A DNA stretch of 64,000 nt from Asterias amurensis. Taxonomy: Eukaryota > Echinodermata > Asteroidea > Forcipulatida > Asteriidae. The translations under genes were made by a program, and so were the position numbers. Positions 46,750-55,837 of the stretch are shown here, one piece after another; within the stretch, counting starts at the first letter, position 1; each line of letters starts with the position of its first letter. The stretch lies in the NCBI RefSeq assembly GCF_032118995.1, contig NC_092667.1, positions 3,588,931 through 3,652,930 on the forward strand. The letters run 5' to 3'. Under the pieces are notes generated by a model. That model worked only from the letters and a program-made list of their open reading frames with translations, searched no databases and had not been told where the DNA came from.

Positions 46750-49700
46750 AGACTTTGATATTATTATGATACTATTACATCTTATGGATGAAAACAATCG
46801 AACGGTTCCGAAAACAAAATGTATACTTTGCCTTGAAACATCTTCTTATATCATTATAGATTAGACCAAGTTGAAAATAGTTGCCACTCGTGAGGATCCA
46901 GGTACTAAATGATGATACATGTACGACGAGGGGTTCTTCATTAAGACAGATCGTGAACAAGGATTCCGGGACAAATTAAATACAGTTTGAAAACAGGAAA
47001 CCATTGGGATGCAGAAAACCATGGAGCCAGACGTCCTAATAAACTAGACACGAGACTTCATTTCAAGGCCATAAACAACGCATATTACAGACCTGTCCGT
47101 TTTGCATTAGTCATCCCCTGCAACAAAATTTACTTTACACTACAAATAATTAAAAAAACTGCTGAAGTTGCTGACTTTTACAAACATTTTTAATATTTGC
47201 AAACTTCACACTGAACATACATGTACATTGAGTGCTCGACAAAATCAAATCGCATTTTTTTTTTAATTTACATTTTTTTGTTCACAAACATTTAACTGAT
47301 TTTGCTATTCAGGTTCACTTATCAAAATGCAAAATGTCAAATGCACTGAGTGAATAAGTAAATAACAATGTCAAATGTACTGAGTGAATAAGTAAATAAG
47401 ACTGTCTCAATTGGCAGTGCATGTCATTACATTGTGTAACAAATTATGTTAATTTTGAGAGTGTTTAAACATTTCAACTGCAGGGACTGTGGCCAGAGTC
47501 ATTCTTACTTCAGAGGACAGCTCAAGGACAGCCATGATCTCAATTTGTTTCGCTATGCCTGTGGCAAGAACACTTCTACGGTTATCAAGCATGATATATC
47601 CTAATATCCTGGAGGCAACAAAGACAACATGCTCCCTGTCCCTGGGCATTGCCTTGGTGCCCCTTGAAATGTTCTAGTAGAAAGTTCCTTATTAAAATGC
47701 CCCTGCAAACTGCAACAGGCCTGGCATTCCATCGTTGAATTTCCATTTTGCAAAGAGAACCTCCATTGGAAAATATATAAGTCTGTGTGAGCTACAACAT
47801 TGTAAGACCACGGCATCCATGTAAAAGCCTTCTTGAATTTCTCCCATTGATGTCAATGTTACCAAACCGAGGCTGGAAGAACAAAGTAGTCTGGTCCATA
47901 TTTGTAAAACGATTATTAGCATTGATTACTGTTATCCGATACGAGGAACATGACCAAGATGGAGGCAGCATGATAAAGGTCTATTCCAGGCCTGCTGCAC
48001 CTGTAATACAACTTTTTTCCAGAGCTGCAAGGAACTTTCATCGGTGACTGTGGTTGACAATTTTCAGTAATTTCTTTTCCTTCCAGCAAATTCAGACAAC
48101 CTTTCACCAAATCATGGCTAAAAACATTGTATGAGCATGAATTTTAACATTTTCATTGGTTAGTTTGTTTTATTGAAGGTTTTTTGGAAGGACACAGTTT
48201 GATTGATGTTTGACGAACAATTCGTCGCCATGATATGATTCAAGGTTACGTCCTCCCCTATCAGACAGCGTAAAACTCACTGACTTAAATAATCATCTTT
48301 GAATGTTACTAACACCTTGAGTCATACTTCCTGCAGAAGCGACAAAAGATAACCTTGCCAGCTTTACATTCATACTCAGTTGGAATTTTCACCCTTGAAG
48401 TAATGGGTTATTTCTTTGAGCTCTGAGACGGCAGATTAAATACAAATTCTTTGTCATTTAGAAATCTTGTCTGTCTCTGTCTTCTGGGAGAGGGATGAGG
48501 AGGTTTTACTTCAACACACAGACATCTTTTTGAAATAGTTTCACTTATGAACGTCTTTGGTTATGTATATTTGGTTTGCAGGAACACCTTGTGTATCTCT
48601 CCTTGCTAAATGTTGTTTTGATAACTGGTCTTGCTAGATCATTGTAGATATTCTATTACCGCGGAGTAGATTTCTTGGTTATGTTAACTAGCATGTGGCT
48701 ATACAACGCTCTGCAATCACATTGGTGAGCTGTTGTAGGGTTTAGTGTAAGGGTTTGACCACAACAAGTTATCAGCAATAATGCATTTTTAAAACCAACC
48801 GCCAATTCTTAGACGGCAGTTTTTTTAAATCAATTAGCAAAATCCACTCGCAACCTGGACAGAAGGGAAATTTAATTTTGAAGTCTAGGACCGACTGGCT
48901 CGGCAACATGGCTTTGCAAGAAGACAGCCCGAGACTGCCTGGCTCATCACTTACCTACTTCCTGACATCCTCCCGTTAGCGTATTATACAGCATCCCTAC
49001 GTTATCAAGGTACTCTCTCCTGTACATGGGTTGAGCCTCCTCACTTGACAAGCGTGGAGAGCCTTGTCTAGACGTTGTTGCCGACGACGTCTGACTATGA
49101 GACATCACGGCGCCCTCTTGTGAGCGCGGGTGCTGAATCTGTTGAAGAGGAGGTGGCTGGGTCGCGAATGGAACATGAGGGGGGAGAACGTAACGCTGTT
49201 GGGCAAGGTGATGTGGTGTCAATGGTTGGTTGGGGAGTCTGGGTGAGGTCAGTATGACTGGCATTGACCCTGGTGAAGGAATGGAAGGCGGCATGTGGCT
49301 GACGATGGGGGGTGGGGCAAACCGGGGCGATGGGAGGGGTTTGCTCATCATGGAGTCCTGGGGGCGAGATTGGGTGGCTGGGGGGCTGGTGAGAGGAGTC
49401 GTTGAAGATGAGGTAGAAATGGATTCCCTCCTTGGATTATCTCCAGAAGGCTGTGAATCCAGATCTTTAACATTTGGTTTGACATCTGTAAAAAAAGAGA
49501 ACAATATCATGTCCTTTACATAATATTTGAAATTTTGCTTTTCATAGTAAAGCAACTTTGCCTCTGCAGTTGAAACCGACAATCAATTTTAATAAGAGGC
49601 ATGTAATTTGTGAAGCATTCTATCCAGTTAAATTAAATACATAATGGCATTCTTTTTAGCCATGCAAAGTCAGAATTAAATATAGCAGAGTAGGCACAAC

Positions 49701-50254
49701 TAGAGATTTTTTTAATTATTTTTGTCTGCGGAAAGCTGCTGCGAATATGACTACTGATTGAGTTGGGAGTTAAGTTGAATGGTAATCCTTTTTTTAATTG
49801 CAAGATTTAAAAGAAGAATTGCTTATTAACTGAATGACTTGTTTTGAGGTGCAGTTTGCCAGAGTCCAGTAATTTTAGCATTGGGCAGGTAAACGCAAAA
49901 TCAAACCAAACACAACCCACAGTCTAGTTTTTCTTCAAACATGCCCTTAAGCTTTTTCAATTCTAAACCTTCCACTTGAAATTCAGCAATGTTAAAAAAG
50001 GATGGCAACTACAAATATTTCTGGTCCAGTTATAGAAAACCACAAAACCTGTGGTATAGTGGAAAGTTTCATGGAACTTCAACTCTGGATTACTACTGTG
50101 AGGTATATGTTTCTCTGGGTTTACCTTTGTCCAAGTAAAGTTGCGAGAAGAGCGGTTGCGGGGTGGCTGTGTTGGATCGCAGTGACTGCTCGATGGACAT
50201 GTGCAGAGCAGTCTCGAACTTAGAGTTCTTCAGCAGGCCCTGCGTGTTCCCCAT
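23317..50254 (-). CDS. GREB1: GREB1/GREB1L orthologue, complete, 31 coding exons
   Basis: Exons (minus): 50254-50125, 49485-48955, 43577-43401, 43293-43117, 42183-42100, 41205-40909, 40422-40072, 39716-39526, 39213-39078, 38841-38713, 38300-38163, 37254-37057, 36868-36685, 36058-35878, 35304-35165, 34658-34526, 33751-33545, 33314-33202, 33066-32810, 32389-31962, 30868-30659, 30138-29886, 29371-29115, 28479-28318, 27945-27741, 27106-26938, 26606-26400, 26154-26016, 25391-25160, 23853-23722, 23483-23317. Sum 6315 nt, 2104 aa, all phases fit. Vertebrate GREB1 is an oestrogen-receptor cofactor with a predicted glycosyltransferase-type C-terminus. Seen: N-terminal [27 protein letters not shown] (possible Zn site); [13 protein letters not shown]; Walker-A-like GPPKVGKTG (about 1461-1469) across exons 21/22; [49 protein letters not shown]-terminal [19 protein letters not shown]. 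Pro/Ser-rich linkers fill exons 2, 6 and 20. Intron 5 has a GC donor. Confidence 0.95.
26590..26842. repeat. Tandem duplication including the GREB1 exon 27 acceptor
   Basis: Four full and one partial copy (48-62 bp each) of AGACTAGGGAGTCTATCCTG followed by GAAGGTCAAAGG and TATACATAAGAA. The copy nearest the exon contains the real acceptor (CCTTCCAG then GATAGACTCC, exon from 26606). The other copies preserve an AG-ended acceptor-like word inside the intron. Confidence 0.88.
27431..27701. mobile_element. GGGCCCAATTTCAT foldback element in GREB1 intron
   Basis: GGCCCAATTTCATAGCGCTG at the left and CAGCGCTATGAAATTGGGCC at the right form terminal inverted repeats of about 20 bp. The inner part is also palindromic (TTAGCG / CGCTAAG words). 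Confidence 0.85.
28667..28755. repeat. (TTGA)n microsatellite
   Basis: About 22 units of TTGA with two TGAC variants, within a GREB1 intron between the exons at 28318-28479 and 29115-29371. It is followed by an AT-rich block that resembles the tail of a SINE. Confidence 0.95.
30361..30604. mobile_element. GGGCCCAATTTCAT foldback element in GREB1 intron
   Basis: Left GGGGCCAACTTCATAGAGCT and right AGCTCTATGAAATTGGGCCC, with inner GCTTAAGCAAATAATTTGCT hairpins. Other copies not listed separately lie at about 32474-32661, 38478-38672, 45410-45592 and 58250-58410. Confidence 0.85.
30945..31345. repeat. (AAT)n tract followed by SINE-like A-rich sequence
   Basis: An AATAATAATAATAATCG run followed by TTATACAGCGCCATATCCAT, the reverse of the (GCGC..TATAA..ATT)n tail typical of SINEs in this window, then A-rich sequence to about 31345. 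Within a GREB1 intron; no ORF of interest. Confidence 0.5.
33946..34075 (-). mobile_element. tRNA-like SINE copy next to an (ATT)n tract
   Basis: On the minus strand: CACTGTGGTCTAGTGCTAAG, a B-box-like GGGTTTGAATCTCATCC, then GCTTGTGGATTTTGTTCACA and GAACTCGGAGGAAAGTACTG. The same body occurs on the plus strand at 41583-41712. An (ATT)n run at 33898-33945 is its probable 3' tail. Confidence 0.75.
34815..34945 (+). mobile_element. tRNA-Asn-like SINE copy (possible tRNA pseudogene)
   Basis: GGGCTAGATAGCTCAGTTGG, GTAGAGCGCCGGCACGTTAA, TCCGGAGGTCATTGG, TTCGAATCCCACTCTAG. It folds as a cloverleaf with D arm, anticodon GTT and a good T arm, but the acceptor stem is imperfect (first pair mismatched) and position 33 is C. 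It shares upstream flank AAAGATATTGAC with 19530-19650, which favours a SINE over a functional tRNA-Asn. Confidence 0.65.
35345..35590 (+). mobile_element. tRNA-Leu-like SINE in GREB1 intron
   Basis: GGTTAAGAGCACCAAACTCA, CTCAAGCACTGGTGTTTCTG, CATGAGCAAGACACTTTAAC and CTTCTCTCAAACCAGGGGTA segments, then a body ending in CCTGAGATGGTTTAGGGAAT and ATGGCCCAGTGACCAGG. Decayed tail. Confidence 0.75.
35603..35831. mobile_element. 229-bp foldback element with perfect 26-bp terminal repeats
   Basis: The ends read ATTGGGTGCGTTCGATTAGC... and ...GCTAATCGAACGCACCCAAT; the inverted repeats match over 26 bp. Internal CG-rich sequence without an ORF. A MITE of unassigned superfamily, in the GREB1 intron between exons at 35165-35304 and 35878-36058. 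Confidence 0.85.
36205..36455. repeat. Copy of the ~120-bp tandem family, split by a MITE
   Basis: TTGTAGGCTGGCATA is interrupted by the palindromic element 36226-36367 and resumes as TAGTTAGCCACAATTGGATG, ATTGAATGGTCAGACAGCAG. A second unit starts at TTTCAGGCTGGCAA. Compare 9800-10115. Confidence 0.8.
36226..36367. mobile_element. 142-bp TA-flanked palindromic MITE
   Basis: Ends TGCCCTTTTCGAAACC and GTCATTTTGAAAAGGGCCA, with the direct repeat TA on both sides. Internal CGAAACCAAGGCTTCGGCTT pairs with AAGCCGAATCCAAAGCC. Paralogous unoccupied copies at 9930 and 39430 confirm the borders. A TA target duplication suggests a Tc1/mariner-like or related mobiliser. Confidence 0.85.
36513..36565 (-). 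repeat. Duplicated GREB1 exon 13 donor segment
   Basis: A 50-bp block (plus: GAACTGGCTACTTAAATCAA, GGAATTCAGATCATACC, TATAGATGTC) repeats the block at about 36650-36695 that holds the true exon 13 donor (low exon end 36685). On the minus strand the copy reads GACATCTATAG/GTATGATCTG, still a plausible donor. A TCTCAATAAATTTCAAACAA block is duplicated with it. Confidence 0.85.
37827..38141. mobile_element. TTAA-bounded foldback MITE, family 1
   Basis: TTAAAGGCAGTGGACACTAT at the left and GTGTACAATGTCTTTAA at the right; the body shares AGTTATCTCGCAACTACGAC and GAGATACACCAAGTGAGAAG with the element at 4563-4942. It ends 22 bp from the donor of GREB1 exon 11. Confidence 0.85.
39290..39515. repeat. 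Copy of the ~120-bp tandem family in GREB1 intron 8
   Basis: Two units: TTGCAGGCTGACATAGTGCA ... AGTAGGAGGGTTGAATGT and TTGCAGGCTGGAATAGTGCA ... GATATTGAATGGTCAAACAG. Preceded by a short (TA)n tract. Confidence 0.8.
41583..41712 (+). mobile_element. tRNA-like SINE in GREB1 intron 5
   Basis: GGTGGTCTAGTTGGTATGAC, then B box TTGGGTTCGAATCCCACC, then CCGAGTGATTATGCTTGTGA, a T run and ACTCGGGTAAGTACTGAGTA. Same family as 33946-34075. Confidence 0.8.
42367..42520 (+). mobile_element. tRNA-like SINE in GREB1 intron 4
   Basis: CCCTGTGTGGTCTAGTGGTT, a long anticodon region, TTGGGTCGAATCCCACC (B box), then CAGTATGCCTGTGTTTCATT and AAGTATACTGTG. Diverged relative of 41583-41712. Confidence 0.7.
42890..43071. 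mobile_element. GGGCCCAATTTCAT foldback element in GREB1 intron 4
   Basis: GGGCCCAATTTCATAAAGCT at the left and GGCTTTATGAAATTGGACCC at the right. It lies 45 bp downstream of the donor at 43117. Confidence 0.85.
43759..43919. mobile_element. TCGATTTCAC foldback element in GREB1 intron 2
   Basis: 161-bp copy, TCGATTTCACAAAACTCTTC to TTTGTGAAATCGA; very similar to 22760-22925. Confidence 0.9.
43925..48950. other. GREB1 intron 2: no exon seen, repeat remnants
   Basis: Almost 5 kb without a coding exon. It holds copies of the GGGCACTTCC repeat (43925, 45700, 47690), a T-rich low-complexity block (44590-44970), a foldback copy (45410-45592) and a 113-bp tandem repeat (46261-46630). Open frames such as 44117-44416 lack family resemblance. 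Confidence 0.6.
46261..46630. repeat. 113-bp tandem repeat, 3.3 copies, and (TTA)n
   Basis: TTATTCTTCCTGCCTGGACA starts at 46261, 46374, 46487 and 46600, an exact 113-bp period; the unit includes GAGAAACGTCCGTCA and ATTTCAATTGTGGG. The open frame across it is a by-product of the repeat. A (TTA)n run at 46709-46746 follows and looks like a SINE/LINE tail (GTGGATACATGCGCAATATA). Confidence 0.88.
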
Positions 50255-50289
50255 GGTCTGAAAAACAAATCAAATAAAACAAGTTCAGT

Positions 50290-50418
50290 TATAGACGATG
50301 TGACCGAAGATTGTGTGTACTTTCTAGCTGGCTGCCAAAACACAAAGGTTTTGCCCGGCGGTTTGCGCTCGAACCATGTTTTGGTTTTCGAGTGACGTCA
50401 GAGGTCACATCGTCTATA
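50290..50418. mobile_element. 129-bp MITE 36 bp upstream of the GREB1 start codon exon
   Basis: Perfect 16-bp terminal inverted repeats TATAGACGATGTGACC / GGTCACATCGTCTATA. Internal CAAAGGTTTTGCCCGGCGGT and a CRE-like TGACGTCA (about 50393-50400). No ORF. Confidence 0.85.
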
Positions 50419-50569
50419 GGAAACTGAAAGGATGCTGCCTTCACACTTGAGAAATGTTTCAAGCAAATTCAGGTATGATGTTTAGTCTTTAGCAAAAAGT
50501 AAGAAAATCATTACTGAGATCAAAGGCTGACCATAGTCTAAAGCAAAAACCTTGCATGGGCTGGCCTAC

Positions 50570-50850
50570 TTGTTCAAATAGTGTAGGGTTTAATGTACCT
50601 TTCAGGCCGGCTACTTTTATCACAGGTTTTCAGATATCAAGCAAATTCAAGCATTATATTTAGCCTACTTGTTCAAATAGTGTCTAGGGTTTAATAATAC
50701 ACCTGTCAAGCTACTTTATCACAGTTTTTCAGATCTGATATCAAGCAATTTCATGCATTATATTTAGCCTATTTGTTCAAATAGTGTAGGGTTTAAAAAT
50801 ACACTTTTCAGGCTATTTTATTCACAGTTTTTTTCCAGTTTTTTCAAAGG
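50570..50850. repeat. ~117-bp tandem repeat, about 2.5 copies
   Basis: Units marked by TTGTTCAAATAGTGTAGGGT at about 50571, 50667 and 50775, with ATATCAAGCAAATTCAAGCA and ATTATATTTAGCCTA. Confidence 0.8.
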
Positions 50851-51239
50851 GTAACAAATCAGATATCAGACTAAAAATTGTCTCCAAGAACTGAAATTCA
50901 ATCAATTTGGACATACGTGACAAAGCATAGTCCGGTTATTTTGAAATTCTTGAAAACTTGTTCCAACTTAATTTGATGATTTATTTTTTAAATGAAGGGG
51001 TTTGTATTGAAGTTTCAAGTAGCTATCATTAATGGTTTCTGGTGTTATCAAAATCATATAGGCCTATATGCGATTATCTTGAAAACATTTCTGCCACTCT
51101 CTGCCACTTAATCTTCGATCTTGTCTTTGTACTACAACATTCAAATCTCTTCTCAAAACTTATCTTATGTCACAGGTTTTCAAGGACTAATTTTGTTGTG
51201 TGCGTTTTTCTTTGTTTTTGGTTTTTGGTTTTTACTTCG

Positions 51240-51301
51240 CCTTGAACACCCAGCAGGGTGGATACATGCGCATTACAAGTCTTTTTATTATTATTATTAT
51301 T
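51240..51301 (+). repeat. SINE/LINE 3' tail with (ATT)n
   Basis: CAGGGTGGATACATGCGCAT, then TACAAGTCTTT and an ATT microsatellite. The same ending (GTGGATACATGCGCAATATA, ATT run) occurs at 46680-46746. Confidence 0.55.
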
Positions 51302-53850
51302 AAAATGAGACAAGCAAAAAAAACATCTTTCTCAAAAGCTAAACAAAGAAGGCGGTGATTTCAGTCGCAGTAACATCCTATGCGATTATAATTCAAGCAT
51401 CCTTTGCTTAACTTTCAAGGACTTCTAAAAAGCCGTCCACATCATCATCATACGCTTCCCCCTTAACTCCGCCCCTCCCTGAATAATATTACTACTCCTT
51501 ATGTAATCAGCAAAGCCCCCCCTTTTCAGTCCCGAAACTAGTCCATTGAAAACGAGCCAACTTCAGAAAGTGTTTTTGTGGAACAAGGCCACAGCTCCTT
51601 TTATTTGTTCCCGGCTTACAGAGACCAAGTGGTCAGTGAAATGAGGGACTGGCTCTTTATCAACACAAGCTGCCCCTATTGTGGCAAGTCTGCCAGCCAG
51701 AGCTGGTTTCTATGCTAAGGATATGGTTTAGCAGGCAATGACAAAATAGGGACAATACCATGGGACCACAGGAGCTTGGTAAACAAGTTGATCAGTGTAC
51801 CAGTACCCTTGTTTCTTCCAAGGCCAAAGCTCAATAGATGGCTGGAAAGTAGAATAAACTCAAAGGGGGGACTTTGTGTGCCTGGATAAAGGTCGTTGAA
51901 TAGCCAAGAGATTAAGAGTGGCCCAGTGGTACCTAAACCTGTTGGCGCTGGGAATAACTGTTTGGCTCCCATATCAGGGGATTATGTCTACTATGAATAA
52001 TGAAAGGGGTACAAAAAAAAACAGTTATTTACAGTTATTTTGTATGCATTGTTCTGGGTGTAAAGTATGTTAATTTTATTCAAATAAATAAATTAACACA
52101 TTGTGAACTAATCTGGGAGATTTTAAGGCAACATGCTATGCTGCTTTACAATGCTTGAAACTTTGGCTGTGAACTACATTACACTGCACCCATATAGCTA
52201 ATGCCACTCCCTTTTTGGTTGAGCAAACCTGCTCGTTTTTGCAATCAGTGAATTCCATCCAATCCAAGCTGAACCCAGAACTCAAAAGATGAATGCATTT
52301 TGCAACATTATTGTAAAGATAAGGGGGGAAAAAAAAGTTCCATTTGTGTTCCGGTCCTGATTCATAACCTATTAAAACTCTTTGAAAATCATTACTTTTT
52401 ATCAAAAAGATATTTTTTTGCAAAGGAAGTAATTCAGAATTCTAGAAAGCAACGTATTATTTTACCGTCATTCTGTCTTTGACACTCTATTTTGAACACA
52501 GATCTCCAAACCTGCATTATTATCGATCGGAATAAACCAAACAAACTGTCTCTGAACATCAAGGGGTATATTTATTGATGTCATTAAGATTAAATAGCAG
52601 GCCTGTAATTTCATCTTTGAGAGGGCAAGGCCGTTTTCATTTTGCAAAGAGCACTTTCATTAGAAAATCTTAAAGTCCATGGGAAACTTTTGAAGGAGCG
52701 CTAAGGCCAAGACTCGCCAACAGAGACCATGTCCTCCGTGAAACTCAAGGCCTGAACCAAGTTGAATGTACCGTGTGTCTCTGCCTATAACAGATAACAA
52801 GCTTGAATGGAAACCACATGTTGATTCATTGGGCTAAAAAATTACGTGTTTCTGACCAAGTAGGCTGCATTCAGTTTGTGCTACAAAAAACATCAAATTG
52901 TAACTCAAAAATTTAAGGTGCTACTTATACATGTATTGTATTACAGCATACCAGCAATATTACAACATGCCTGTAGGCAAAATGAGTCTTATAAAACCAT
53001 AGATAGCTTTGCATACCTGCAGAAACAATAGAGTAATACAGTATTTTGGCTGGCTATAAACATGTTCTATGCTCAGCATGATTTTTTATGCTGAGCAAAA
53101 TCTGACAGCTCACATACTGTGTGAAATTGGAGTAGATTTGTACTAGATGACTATATGTACCAGTCTAGTTAATTTTGTTCTTTAATTGTGATTTTATTTT
53201 CTATTATCTTGAAATTTCATATAGTATCTAATTTACCTCAATGAATGAGATATCCCTTTTTGTAAAAAGGGGTAAAAAAGTGGTGGCGCCATACGGAAAG
53301 TTATCCTTGAGTTAGGCCTGAATCAGTTTTAAACTTTTAATTATTTAATTTTAATCAAACTCATTAAAATTTCACGGCTTGTTAAACTTAAAAGCTTAAC
53401 AAAAAAATAACATTAACAAACAAGCCCTAGTTTAGTTTGTTCGTTTGGTGTTCTTTCAAATAATAATAATGGCAGCAAATCATGACATAGAAATTGCATC
53501 CATAGTTTAACATCTTAAATGGCCATTATGCTGGGCGTACACACTGGTTTACTTTAATTATGCTGATATTTCAAGGTCGAATACAGCGTGTCTCTGTCCG
53601 TGTGGCTAGGTACTTATCTCGCTCGGCGTGCAAACAGCGCAATCCCCGGTCCACCGACCAACAGAGCTAGCTCTACAAATCCAAGATATACAATTTCACC
53701 TTCCAAGTTCACCTAAAAATAACACAAATTCACCTATTTGGCACCGCGCAGAACACACAGAATGGTCCAGCTTGTTCTACACAATAACAATGCATGGTCA
53801 TTTTACAGAAAATAAACTGGGAAAAGGGTGAAGGGAAAAGGAAAACTTAC

Positions 53851-54060
53851 GGAGTAATGTGGAGAATTTACCGTCTGCAGAAAGTCATCGTAATGGCAAC
53901 TCAAACGGCAACTCAAACGACAGCGGGCACATGTGTGTGTACACTTGCGGTTAGTGGCTGCTAGCTGCCTCCTTGCTATTATTTTATTACTAGAGGCCGG
54001 CCGTCTGTCTGGTCTAGACTGGACCCGTGACGTCAGGAACGTCCAAGACCGAAAGAGGGG
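53851..54060 (-). promoter_or_regulatory. GREB1: GREB1 5' non-coding exon and promoter region
   Basis: On the minus strand ATTACTCC/GTAAGTTTTC is a strong donor (exon low end 53851), fitting the 5' exon needed before the acceptor at 50258. The upstream sequence is GC-richer and contains GTGACGTCA (about 54026). The start site is not visible. Confidence 0.55.
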
Positions 54061-54354
54061 CAACGCATTAATCCACGGGGGACAAAGTAACTATCGGAGG
54101 GACGGCAATCTGATAGCTAATTGCAGGGCGCGCCAAGTTGGCGCTAGAAGGGGGGTTCTAAAAAGATTATTCTTTCTGTCGATTGAACTGAAATACTTTG
54201 GGAATTCGAATGACCTGTTTGCCCTCAATCAAGCCGGAAAGGAAATTATGTAAAGTTGTAAGAAAATATAATGTTATAAACTCTAATGATTTAAACCGAA
54301 AACGCTTATTTTGTTGAAAACTAGCAGGCTCTATACTAGGGAGGCCCGGTGTCG

Positions 54355-54820
54355 CATGCAATAATATCAGGAGGACATTATTGCATATGCAATAATGTCT
54401 GCCGGACGGTTTTGCCTATGCAATCGTGTCCGCATGGACGCTGCTGTATAATGCAATTGTGTCCTCCCGGACACTTTGCATATGCAGTTGTGTCCGCCCC
54501 GTGCAAAACCGTCCTTGCAGTAAATCAAACGCCCTTGGTCGACGGAACACGATTGCCATTTTTTTTTTACAAGCTAAGTACATGTCATAAATGACATGGG
54601 AAATGTTCGGCCGTTGGGTTTTAGCTGCAATCATAAAATACGTGAATATTCATGCTGCATATACGTAGGTTATCACGCAGTGCATGCACGCTTACGCGCG
54701 CACATACATGTATGTACATGTATGTCCGCCGGACGGTTTTTGCATAGCCCCGGACACGATTGCATATGCAAAAGTGTCCGGAGCGGACAGTATTGCATGG
54801 CTGACACATTTGCATCTGAC
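54355..54820. repeat. Array of alternating short palindromes (TTGCATATGCAA and GTCCGCCGGAC)
   Basis: Between 54355 and 54530 the sequence alternates TTGCATATGCAA-like and GTCCnnnGGAC-like palindromes about every 32 bp (four to five degenerate units). A second cluster at 54710-54815 repeats the pattern (GTCCGCCGGAC, ATTGCATATGCAAA, GTCCGGAGCGGAC). Between them lies a TATGTACATGTATG palindrome. Non-coding; it sits in the divergent GREB1/EIF3I intergenic region. Confidence 0.8.
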
Positions 54821-54893
54821 ACCGGCCCCCTATCTAGTCGAATTATTTCGTTATCAATGCGTTCGAAGACTGATACACATGTACAATAAATAA

Positions 54894-54914
54894 GCCCCCC
54901 CCCCCCCCCCCCCA
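54894..54914. repeat. Poly-C run
   Basis: An uninterrupted C tract of about 18 bases, AGGTAGG following. Possible G-quadruplex former on the minus strand, or a sequencing-difficult tract. Confidence 0.9.
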
Positions 54915-55780
54915 GGTAGGACTTTCTCACAAATTTTGTTTATAATATGGCTCAACAACACATCATCAAAAAACGAAATCATAGTCAATTTTTTTCTGTG
55001 AGAGTCTGACAAAAAATAGAATTGAACACTTGGTTCCTTTATGGCGTCAGAGGAGTGTGTGTGTCGCGCCCTCGCGTCGAGTAGTCGCCCCCGGTCGTCG
55101 CACCGTCGCCAACAACTGGCGCGACGCATAAGTACCGCGATAATATACACATTATTTTGTCATTGCGAGTTCATTTTTCATAGTTCTCCCGCACCGCTTT
55201 TGGATGCTTATTGTAGTGGGTTGTATTTCTTTTTAAGTATGTAGGACAGTTTAGGTCTAACTAGTAAATAGATATAAATACGGATACGCAAATAAATAGA
55301 TCGAAAATGAATTGTACAAATCTTTTAGTTTTCTGTCAAAACATCGTACAAAAAATACTATTTTGTATATTTTTTTCAAGTGGTACCTTGCTAAAGTGGT
55401 ACTATTACTGCTAAAGATTCATTAGTTCTGTGCTCATAATTTTATTCCGATTTATACAAAGTAAAAACAAAAATCATTAAATATTGATTACAAAAACAAT
55501 TGTTGTTTAGGATGGAAAGGAAACAAACAGATGAGATGCACTTCAATCTCTGTTCAAATGTTTTGTCTGAATTTTTGTTTTTGTCAACAAAGCAGAAGTG
55601 CGCCACCGTGCGGCCATCAACAATTAACTAGTCTGGTTTCTGCACTTCATCGTTGCGAAATGTTCACATGCTGAATATTTCATTCAACCATTTCGCCCCA
55701 TTTCTGTCTTGCTAGTTTACCAGTTCGCCCCCGCATTTAGTAATCTTCACAGGGGCTACATAAACACCGTGCAGCCATTC
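54915..55780. other. Intergenic region upstream of EIF3I
   Basis: No gene seen. A CG-rich segment at 55040-55140 (TCGCGCCCTCGCGTCGAG) may be a CpG patch. The remainder is AT-rich. Confidence 0.5.
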
Positions 55781-55837
55781 TGTGGGGCGAAGATTTTCTT
55801 ACAATTTCTTTTTGCACAATCAGTAGGCTTCAATATG
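55780..55837 (+). promoter_or_regulatory. EIF3I: EIF3I 5' UTR with pyrimidine-rich start region
   Basis: The ATG at 55835 is the last codon of its exon (CAATATG/GTAAGTTTTA). Upstream TTTTCTTACAATTTCTTTTTG is pyrimidine-rich, as in TOP/TCT-type promoters of translation-factor genes. The exact start is not visible, so the TOP assignment is only a suggestion. Confidence 0.5.

Larger units (their letters stand above)
50257..53850. other. GREB1 intron 1: repeats, no exon seen
   Basis: 3.6 kb between the first coding exon and the 5' non-coding exon. It contains the MITE at 50290-50418, a tandem repeat at 50570-50850, a retroelement-like tail at 51240-51301 and a GGGCAAGG-family copy at 52600-52760. 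No coding exon seen on either strand. Confidence 0.55.
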
